From positions 1,426,001-1,490,000 of the forward strand of contig CATNEN010000008.1 in assembly GCA_950097015.1 (NCBI GenBank): a DNA stretch of 64,000 nucleotides, written 5' to 3'. Numbering within the stretch: position 1 is the first letter of the stretch; each line of letters starts with the position of its first letter. Shown here in pieces: positions 47,786-58,100 of the stretch. The notes under the pieces were generated by a model. The model was not told the DNA's origin and ran no database searches. It was given only the letters and a program-made list of their open reading frames with translations. The DNA is from Macrostomum hystrix (taxonomy: Eukaryota > Platyhelminthes > Macrostomidae). A program made the translations under genes and the position numbers.

Positions 47786-49042
47786 AAAAGTTTTTCGCCC
47801 CTGCGCCCACCGAGTGGACCGTAGCACACATCGTGCCGATCCCGAAGAAGGCCGGGACAACGCGGAAAGAATATCACCGCGGGATCTCGCTTATGTCCTG
47901 CACTGCGAACCTTTTCAACCGACTGCTTCTCAATCGCCTACTGTCGGTGCTGGACCCGTACCTCCGTTACGAGCAGAACTGGTTCCGGCCGCAGCGCGGT
48001 ACAGGGACCCAGATCCTCGCACTCCGCCGTGTCATCGAGGAGGCGCGCATCCGCCAGTCAACGCTGATCGTCGTGTTTGTCGACTTCCGCAAGGCGACTC
48101 GGTGTCGAGGCCATGCTCGGGACCACTCGTCCTTCGTGCCAACCGGGTCCCGAAGCAGCTAGGCACGAAGGAAGAAGGCTGTATAGCGACACGCGCGCTG
48201 CTGTTCTACAAGCAGCGCGGCCGGCCTGTCCGACCTGTTTGACACCTCGTCAGGAGTGCTGCAGGGCGACACCTCTTCGTGCTTCTCCTGGACTGGGTGC
48301 TTCGGACTGCGCTCCCCTCGGCTGAAGATGGCTTTGTTCAAGCTGCGCAGACGCATCGGTCGCCGCAACGATGAGAAGCGCCTCAGCGTGCTTGGCTACG
48401 CCGACGACCTTGCCCTCCTGTCCTCGACTGTCGAAGGTGCCCAGCGCCAGATTGACAGGTTGGCTGAGGTGGAATCAACCGTCGGCCTAGTGATCAACAC
48501 GCTTAAGACCGAGGTGCTGACTCGCATGGGCGGCCTACCGTTCGATCCGGGCCGTCCTCCAGTCCACAGCGCTGCCTGACCGCCAGTGGGCTCGGCTGTG
48601 GCAGGCGGTGGTCGAGACCATCCTGCTATACAACGCCGAGTCGTGGACGTTGACGGCTACGCTGGAGCGGCAGCTGGACTCAGCGCACTCGGGGCTGCTC
48701 CGTGCGACCTTTCGAGCTGACGAGAGCGTCGGGACCGAGGTTCTGTACGAGAGCCCAGCTGCAACGCCCATCCACCATCCTGCGCCAGCGGCGACTTCGA
48801 CTACCGGGCCACGTTATTCGGGCCGAGAGCTACTGCCGCCAGCCCGCCCAGGACGTCCTGCTGCTGACCCTGCATGCCCGTTCAGGCGCGGCCAGGCTCG
48901 AACCCGCCGCTAAGTCAACTGCTTGCTGAGCGACGACGGGGCGCCCGACACTGCCACCGTCGTGGGTCATGTTCACGCGCTGGCTCTGCGGCGCGCCATC
49001 TGACGCTGCCTCCCTGACTTTTAACTAAAAAAAAAGTTTTGC
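47786..49042 (+). pseudogene. 5'-truncated non-LTR (LINE-type) retrotransposon remnant
   Basis: Broken reverse-transcriptase coding sequence spread over several frames: VPIPKKAGTTRKEY and RGISLMSCTANLFNRLLLNR (about 47833-47940), QILALRRVIEEARI, FVDFRKA, SGVLQGD (about 48254), the catalytic GYADDLALLS (about 48393-48422) and a C-terminal LYNAESWTL / LLRATF segment (about 48600-48710). No endonuclease domain or upstream half is present. The 3' end has an A-run (49029-49037). The string aaaagtttt occurs at both edges (47786-47794 and 49034-49042), a possible 9-bp target-site duplication, although poly-A makes it ambiguous. Frameshifts show it is dead. It is far more GC-rich than the AT-rich flanks. 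Confidence 0.85.
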
Positions 49043-50827
49043 TGTTATCCATGTGGTAAGTCAGTTTGCAAAACAATTATAGATTCTGAAATAATATTTG
49101 CATGAGGAGACTCTTGCCAAAAAGTAGTTTTTATATACATATTTAAATTTTAGTAAGACAAATTTCAAGACTTAAGACAACACTGATTATAGACACTCAT
49201 TTATGGAAATCATTTTACTTTTAAATGGTATCACATTCAAATATAATCTGCTGGTTTCAGGTAGAAAGTTAAACAGTGAGTATTTTGCTGGTTAATAATT
49301 GATAGTTAATGTCCAGTTGATTGCATTTTAGTGCTTTGTAAGCAACAAATCTTTAATTTACTCTGGAAACGTGAACCGCAAGAGCAAAAGTGTGCAGGTG
49401 GGACACATTCTCGCGGCACACATTTTGAAATAGATTTTTGTTCTGATTATCACAAGTTCTGACTTTAACACATGCAAAATAAAATTAATTGCAGACTTGC
49501 CTGTAGTTTTGAGTTGATCAAGCACAACTTTTAACAGAAGACTAGGCCCCTATAATAAGTACAACTTTAAATTATTTGTTTTACTGTATCGCAATTAAAT
49601 TTAACATTGACTTATTTCTCTACTCATTTTGTCACATCATTTTGTATATACTTGTTGGGCAAACTCCTACTTTACTTTGAGGTGTTAAATTATTTTAACT
49701 TGAATTGTCGCTAAAACTGTTCTTGTACAGTTCCAGTTTTAGACTCTAAATTTGCATGATTGCATCTTATATTATAATTCATATAGTCTATACTAGAAGA
49801 AAAGGCAATTCTCTAATCACGTTTCACACAGCTAATTAAATTGATTGTATAACAACAGTTTTTCCGACTTCTTTACAGTAAAAATATATAATAACTAACA
49901 AGCCACTTAGATGGTACTAGTGTGCCACCCAGAAGAGAATGTTGCCAAATTGTAACAAGCCAAGGCAATGACAAGCTAACAAGACAATAATAAAATCATA
50001 ATTTCCTTTTTAGTGATGTTCTGTCCCTTTCTTCTCTCTAACTCTTTGGTTTTGGTCATAGACATAGCCATCCACTGCCATGTCATTTGAAAACTTGGGC
50101 AAAGTTTGATAGCCTATGTGTAGTCTTTTAAAGGGTGAAGTTTCCAGCTCTCGGGTATTGACAAACTTTTGAGGGGTATTTTAGGATTGTTTGCTAACAA
50201 ATTTAGTAATTTGCTAATTTAATCATGCTAAAATCATTTTGCACCCCCTAAAATAATTAAAAATTTTTTGTTGTTTTTAAAACTCATGGCAACTTACTTT
50301 CAATACAATCATGGCTTGCAAACATCTTGTAATATACTGTAGGCAACAAAAATGTGATTATATTATTATTAATTACATGCAATATGCACAAATATTAATA
50401 GCTGTAAAGTAGCTATATAATAAAATTAAGTGTAAGGTCCTATTTGATTAACATTTCTATTGCTACTTGTATTTATTTTGCTGGATAGATAGGCCTAGTA
50501 ATCACAATATTAGCTATAGCTAGCTGTGTTAGTAGATTTAGGATGTTTTGATGTATATACAAATCTGCTTATCCACTTATTAAAATTAAACTTAAAATTA
50601 AACTTAAACTTAAATTAAGCAAAAAATCAAAGGGGGGACCAAGGGACAAAAAAGGAAAGCGTGAAGAAAAGGAAAAAGGGGAGAGAAAAAGAGAGCAAAT
50701 GAGAGCAAACTAAGTCGTAAATAGAGCAATGAAACAAACTAAGTCGCAAATGAGAGCAAAAACTAAGTCGCATGGCCGGCTAAGATTTGGGAGGTTGTGC
50801 ATGTATGATTCCCATGGTCCCATAGGG
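49043..50827. other. AT-rich spacer, no gene
   Basis: About 1.8 kb of low-GC sequence without open frames above 60 codons. Small local repeats of a gagagcaaactaagtcg type occur at 50692-50772. Confidence 0.5.
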
Positions 50828-51576
50828 GCCTACCGATAATTTCAATTTTATCCACACGAATCCATGCCAATAATTTTCAGCTTATCCACATGGCAGCTTG
50901 TATGAATAGGTCTACAACTCTTTATATAAATATGCCATGCCATTAATTTCAATTTTATCCATATGGATCCGTGCCAATAATTTTCTGCTTATCCACATGG
51001 CAGCTTGTATGAATAGGTCTAAAACTCTTTATATAAATATGCCGTGCCATTAATTTCAATTTTATCCACATGGTTCTGTTCTTTGAAACAAGGCCCTTTC
51101 AGGTTTGAACATTTTGTTGAACCCTCAAGCCAATTGATAGACAAAGTTGCCAGTGTGTTACGACAGTGTTAAACTACATTTCGACCTACATATTCATTAA
51201 CCGACATTAATGTCATCCTTTTTAATTATTGTACTAACAACTTACTAAATCTTTTGTCATTGTTACATGTTTTCATTTGAATTGTATTGACTTAAAAAGT
51301 AAGAAGTCTATCTATCAAAGAAAATCATACAAGTCAACTAGCAGAATTCTAGTCAGCACCAAACTCGTCACACATATTATAATTTATACATAGTTATTAT
51401 TATTTTACACTATGCATTGATAGTGTACACTATATACTATACTCTGAAGCAAAAGCCTTATGCTCAGAGAAGAATAGGTAGGGACTTGAAAGTAGACCTA
51501 TTCATACAAGCTGCTGTGTGGATAAGCAGAAAATTATCTGCATGGATCCGTGTGGATAAAATTGAAATTATTGGCC
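50828..51576. mobile_element. Inverted-repeat element (MITE-like), about 750 bp
   Basis: The arms at 50828-50915 and 51492-51576 are inverted copies (shared ataatttcaattttatcc, cttatccaca, gcttgtatgaataggtc). The left arm is tandemly duplicated with a 107-bp period (starts at 50843, 50950 and 51057, the last partial). The interior has no open frame. Clear target-site duplications were not found, so non-autonomous DNA transposon is an inference; a palindromic duplication is the alternative. Confidence 0.55.
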
Positions 51577-51743
51577 TGGGACTGTTGGAATAAGCACTTC
51601 CTAAAATTATTAGTATACTCTAAAGTAAGTATAGAATTTTAGGTGAATTTTGTTAGCTTTTTCGAAAGATTTCATTGCCATAATGTTAATCATTTCTTTA
51701 TAATCTTTATAAAGAACTTAAAATATACTCAATGAGAAAGAAA

Positions 51744-52048
51744 TAATAATAATTGATTACATCTGCCCTAATTGGGTCAGATGTGCCTCGACAGCACAGC
51801 TGCAGCTAATGCGCGGCGCATCTGAAGGCTAAGTACAGCTGTTCAGTCCATGGACTGGGGGGACGCCACACCCACCTTCAATTATCCCAGCTAATGCTGG
51901 TACCCATTTAACAGCTGGGTGAACTGAAGCAATGCAGAGTTAAGTGTCTTGCTAAAGGACACAAATTGTTCCAGTGGAGTCGGGAATCGAACCCCCGACC
52001 TTCAAGTCGTGAGTCCGACGCCCTAACCACTAGGCTACAACCTCTTTT
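51744..52048 (-). mobile_element. tRNA-derived SINE with 9-bp target-site duplication
   Basis: Reading the minus strand: a tRNA-like head with A box TAGCCTAGTGG and B box GGTTCGATTCC, a body of about 200 bp containing AAGACACTTAAC, CAGTTCACCCAGCTG and CCAGTCCATGGACTGAAC, and a 3' end in (ATT)n. It is flanked by agaaagaaa at 51735-51743 and 52049-52057, a clean target-site duplication. Anticodon pairing is degenerate, so the parent tRNA is unclear. Confidence 0.88.
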
Positions 52049-52157
52049 AGAAAGAAAGTATTGGGAGGCTAACTACCCAATACCAAGAATATAACAACTG
52101 TATGGCTAATCCAATTTAACTTTCAGATTATTAGAATATATTAGAAGATTGTAAGCA

Positions 52158-55100
52158 ATGAATGAAGACTTAACATCAATTTATCGCAATCGCTCTGCAA
52201 AGAATGTTGCCAAAGCTGCTATGTGTACAGCAAAGATTTTGAAGCGGACTTTGAATTATCGATTTTTGACTTGTCTACCAGCAAATCGAAAGCCAGGATT
52301 TCTCTATCTGTCACCTGTCTCAGTTTTGCTAAATCGATGCGATATCACAACCATCAGAAGTGCTACTAGTAATACTACTAGCAGTAGTCAATCGCTTCTT
52401 GGTAAGCGACCGTCAACAGACCAGACTGGTGCATTGGAGGTACTGCTACCACTAAAAAGACTCGAGGCGACTGCAAATGATGGGTAAAGTATTTGAGAAT
52501 ATATATTCCACAAGACTTTAATTAAATAGTAGTGTTAGTATTATTATTAGTAGTAGTTGTAGATTTGGCTCAGGCAAGAAGCCTGTTTTGCCTATATTAT
52601 TCGGTGTTTATTTGGATAATTTTAATACGTGTTCGACCAAAATGAATTCGGTAGTTAAGATGGGTTGTTTTATTAAAAAATTTTTTTTAAATTCTTAAAA
52701 TCTTGCTTTTTGACAGGCATCGTCGACTGAGTAGAAAGGAGCGGCGAGCTAGAAATTCGCGAGTTCAAGTTGTGCCGTTCGAACAGACCAGTTCGAAGCA
52801 TTCTGAACAGAAAGTCCTGCTGAATAAAGTCGACGATTATTCAAAAGTTCAGTTTGAACTTGTAGAATATTTAAATAGCGACGACCTAAAGCAAAGTTTT
52901 TTGCAACATGAGTCTCTCGAAAGCAGTTTGCAGCACAATGAGCCGCTTGTTAGCAGTTCGCAGCACAATGAGCCTTCCAGTTCGCAGCACAATGAGCCTT
53001 CCAGTTTGCAGCACAATGAGCCTTCCAGTTTGCAGCAAAATGAGCCTTCCAGTTTGCAGCACAATGAGCCTTCCAGTTCGCAGCACAATGAGCCTTCCAG
53101 TTTGCAGCACAATGAGCCATCCAGTTTGCAGCACAATGAGCCTTCCAGTTTGCAGCACAATGAGCCATCCAGTTTGCAGCACAATGAGCCTTCCAGTTTG
53201 CAGCACAATGAGCCTTCCAGTTTGCAGCACAATGAGCCTTCCAGTTTGCAGCACAATGAGCCATCCAGTTTGCAGCACAATGAGCCTTCCAGTTTGCAGC
53301 ACAATGAACCTAGCAGTTTGCAGCACAATGAGCCTTCCAGTTTGCAGCACAATGAACCTAGCAGTTTGCAGCACAATGAGCCATCCAGTTTGCAGCACAA
53401 TGAGCCTTCCAGTTTGCAGCACAATGAGCCTTCCAGTTTGCAGCACAATGAGCCTTCCAGTTTGCAGCACAATGAGCCTTCCAGTTTGCAGCACAATGAA
53501 CCATCCAGTTTGCAGCACAATGAGCCTTCCAGTTTGCAGCACAATGAGCCTTCCAGTTTGCAGCACAATGAGCCTTCCAGTTTGCAGCACAATGAGCCTT
53601 CCAGTTTGCAGCACAATGAGCCTTCCAGTTTACAACACAATGAACCTAGCAGTTTGCAACACAATAAACCTAGCAGTTTGCAGCACAATGATTCTAGTCG
53701 TAGTTTGGATGGCGACGACCGCATTGAGGATAGCTCACAAGTTGATTCATCAAATAAAAGCAGTTTGCAACCCAATGAGCCACCCCATTGCGATTCACTG
53801 AGCAAAGAGCCGACTGAGCTTCAAGATAGTCATAATTTGTCTAGCGATCGCGAAAAATCTTTCGAATCTGGTCCAGCTAAAGCGACCACACAGACTGTCG
53901 CATCACCAGTGACTCTGTTCGCTAGACTGAAGGCCAAGCTAATCTGTACGGGTTGTGTCCAATCAAGACCAGCTCAATCAGAGCATAACAATAACAAGTC
54001 GTGCTCGAATATCACACCTAAGGGATTTTCGGTTGATTTTCATTCAACCGAGTCGTCATCGCCATCTTCATCGTTGGATGATAATTATCGATCGAAACCA
54101 ATGTTTACTACTAATTATCCATGTGTTGAATTTAAATCCGCCATGGACAAGCTTGCTTATGGATTTCTGCAGATGCAGGAAGAATTATTGTCCATCAAAT
54201 CGATGGAATTCGAAGATTGCGTCGATTGGGTAAGATTCTTTTTGATTCGCTCGTTTTAGGATTCACTTCAGGGTTTAGATATCGCAGTTGCATCCCTTCA
54301 GGGTTTAGATATGGCAGTAGTATCCCTTCAGGGTTTAGATGAGACAGTAGTATCCCTTCAGGTTTAGATGAGGCAGTAGTATCCCTTCAGGGTTTAGATA
54401 TGGCAGTAGTATCCCTTCAGGGTTTAGATGAGACAGTAGTATCCCTTCAGGTTTAGATGAGGCAGTAGTATCCCTTCAGGGTTTAGATATGGCAGTAGTA
54501 TCCCTTCAGGTTTAGATGAGGCAGTAGTATCCCTTCAGGGTTTAGATTTGGCAGTAGTATCCCTTCAGAGTTTAGATGAGGCAGTTGCATCCCTTCAGTG
54601 TTTAGATATGGCAGTAGTATCCCTTCAGGGTTTAGATGAGACAGTAGTATCCCTTCAGGTTTAGATGAGGCAGTAGTATCCCTTCAGGGTTTAGATATGG
54701 CAGTAGTATCCCTTCAGGGTTTAGATGAGGCAGTTGCATCCCTTCAGGGTTTAGATATGGCAGTAGTATCCCTTCAGGTTTAGATGAGGCAGTAGTATCC
54801 CTTCAGGGTTTAGATATGGCAGTAGTATCCCTTCAGGGTTTAGATGAGACAGTAGTATCCCTTCAGGTTTAGATGATGCAGTAGTATCCCTTCAGGGTTC
54901 AGATATGGCAGTAGTATCCCTTCAGGGTTTAGATGAGACAGTAGTATCCCTTCAGGTTTAGATATGGCAGTAGTATCCCTTCAGGGTTTAGATATGGCAG
55001 TAGTATCCCTTCAGGGTTTAGATGAGGCAGTAGTATCCCTTCAGGGCTTAGATATGGCAGTAGTATCCCTTCAGGGTTTAGATATGGCAGTAGTATCCCT

Positions 55101-58100
55101 TCAGGGTTTAGATGAGGCAGTAGTATCCCTTCAGGGCTTAGATATGGCAGTAGTATCCCTTCAGGGTTTAGATATGGCAGTAGTATCCCTTCAGGGTTTA
55201 GATATGGCAGTAGTATCCCTTCAGGGTTTAGATATGGCAGTAGTATCCCTTCAGGGTTTAGATATGGCAGTAGTATCCCTTCAGGGTTTAGATGAGGCAG
55301 TAGTATCCCTTCAGGGCTTAGAGTTTCAGTAGTATCCCTTCAGGGCTTAGAGTTTCAGTATTATCTCTTCATGTTTAGGACACCAAAACAAAGAGGTACC
55401 AGCATCAGCTGGGATAGAAATTTAAATGGATAGACAGCCTTCCCAGTCCTTGGACTGAACATTTGTACACAGCCTTTCGAAGCACCACGCGCAATAGCTG
55501 CTGCTGTGCCACTGGCTGTACCAGCTGTACTTGCAATTCTGTATTCTATTTAAGTAGTCATTTTCTACGAATAATCGTTGAAACAATTTATTTTCTACGA
55601 AATCTCCTAACTGCAGGTTAGTCGAACAAAGTCCAACTACAAAAGCAGCGTCACAGTGCTGGTCCAGTCACTAGTGGAAGTTGGCACTAGTAACAACAGT
55701 AACAATAACAACAACACTAATAACAAAAATAATGATTATTCTAAGGCTAGCAGTGAGCTAAGCGACACTGAAGCCAATGAAGCTGAATTATTAATTGACG
55801 TAGAATCGATATCCTTTTCGGAGTCAAAGCAGACTCAATGTGGACTATCTGTGCAAGCTGCAACAGTTAATTGCCCGTCAAATCTGTCAGTATTTGAAAT
55901 TGAAGCGCCTGCAAATGCCGACGCGCCTAGCAACAATGCATCGGTTAGTTCTGAGGAGACCGTTGCCATGGGATACGCGTCAGATTTAAATGAGTCCATC
56001 TCTCACAGTGTGAGTGTAAATTTTATATTTTAGCGTAAAGTGAGATTTTGTGATTTTAGGGTAGAGTGACATAGTTATGACTCTAGGGTAGAATGACATT
56101 ATTATGACTCTAGGGTAGAGTGACATAGTTTATGGCTCTAGGGTAGAGTGACATAGGTATGACTCTAGGGTAGAGTGACATAGTTATGACTCTAGGGTAG
56201 AGTGACATAGTTATGACTCTAGGGTAGAGTGACATAGTTATGACTCTAGGGTAGAGTGACATAGTTATGACTCTAGGATAGAGTGACATAGTTATGGCTC
56301 TAGGGTAGAGTGACATAGTTATGGCTCTAGGGTAACATTGATGACTCGTCAGTTATTTACCATGATTGAATTTGATATGAAAAACTATGCTAAAAGTACA
56401 TCACAGTGAATCGCTGCCTCTTCTACTCGCCTCCAGCTGCACGACAGCGCCGAATTAGAAGACGAATCGACAATCGCGGCCAGGACTGCGCTAGTGTCGA
56501 ACGCCACTAAACAGCTTCTGCTATGCCAACTCCCAATTAACGCTGTCAGCGGCTCCGTCGTTTATAGATGTCTGTACTGCAGCTTCATTGGACAAGATGC
56601 TACCGGTGCTGCTAAGCATTGCGCCATTGACCGACAAGATCATTATTGCCTGCCGGTGCCTGCTGATATTGTGCTCTACGGCATTGCTTGCTTCAGGTTA
56701 GTTTAGCATGCTGCCTACATAGATTGTGGATTATCGGTCTAGATTGTAGGCTTTGTGAGTAGATAGTAGGTTTTGTGAGTGAATAGTAGGTTTTGTGAGT
56801 AGATAGTAGGTTTTGTGAGTAGATAGTGGGTTTTGTGAGTAAATAGTAGGTTTGTGAGTAGATAGTAGGTTTGCGAGTTAGATAGTAGGTTTGTGAGTAG
56901 ATAGTGGGTTTGTGAGTAGATAGTAGGTTTTGTGAGTAGATAGTAGGTTTTGTGAGTAGATAGTAGGTTTTGTGAGTAAATAGTAGGTTTTGTGAGTAAA
57001 TAGTAGGTTTTGTGAGTAAATAGTAGGTTTTGTGAGTAGATAGTAGGTTTTGTGAGTAAATAGTAGGTTTTGTGAGTAAATAGTAGGTTTGTGAGTAGAT
57101 AGTAGGTTTGCGAGTTAGATAGTGGGTTTGTGAGTAGATAGTGGGTTTGTGAGTAGATAGTAGGTTTTGTGAGTAGATAGTAGGTTTTGTGAGTAGATAG
57201 TAGGTTTTGTGAGTAGATAGTAGGTTTTGTGAGTAGATAGTAGGTTTTGTGAGTAAATAGTAGGTTTTGTGAGTAAATAGTAGGTTTGCGTAGATAGTAG
57301 GTTTTGTGAGTAAATAGTAGGTTTGCGTAGATAGTAGGTTTTGTAAGTAAATAGTAGGTTTTGTGAGTAAATAGTAGGTTTTGTGAGTGAATAGTAGGTT
57401 TTGTGAGTAGATAGTAGGTTTTGTGAGTAGATAGTAGGTTTTGTGAGTAGATAGTAGGTTTTGTGAGTAGATAGTAGGTTTTGTGAGTAGATAGTAGGTT
57501 TTGTAAGTAGATAGTAGGTTTTGTGAGTAAATAGTAGGTTTGTGAGTAGATAGTAGGTTTGCGAGTAAATAGTAGGTTTTGTGAGTAAATAGTAGGTTTG
57601 CGTAGATAGTAGGTTTTGTAAGTAGATAGTAGGTTTTGTGAGTAAATAGTAGGTTTGTGAGTAGATAGTAGGTTTGCGAGTAAATAGTAGGTTTTGTGAG
57701 TAAATAGTAGGTTTTGTGAGTAAATAGTAGGTTTGCGTAGATAGTAGGTTTGTGAGTAAATAGTAGGTTTTGTGAGTAGATAGTAGGTTTTGTGAGTAGA
57801 TAGTAGGTTTTGTCAGTAAATAGTAGGTTTTGTGAGTAAATAGTAGGTTTTGTGAGTAAATAGTAGGTTTTGTGAGTAGATAGTAGGTTTTGTGAGTAAA
57901 TAGTAGGTTTTGTGAGTAGATAGTAGGTTTTGTGAGTGAATAGTAGGTTTTGTGAGTAAATAGTAGGTTTTGTGAGTAGATAGTAGGTTTTGTGAGTAGA
58001 TAGTAGGTTTTGTGAGTAAATAGTAGGTTTGTGAGTAGATAGTAGGTTTTGTGAGTAGATAGTAGGTTTTGTGAGTAGATAGTAGGTTTTGTGAGTAGAT

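Noticed and set aside
51975-52046. Functional tRNA gene on the minus strand
   Set aside because: Promoter boxes are present but anticodon-stem pairing is poor and the sequence continues into a SINE body with target-site duplications.
54254-55365. Interstitial telomere-like repeats (agggtttag)
   Set aside because: Only one TTTAGGG-like match per 30-bp unit and no tandem telomere hexamers or heptamers; the resemblance is coincidental.
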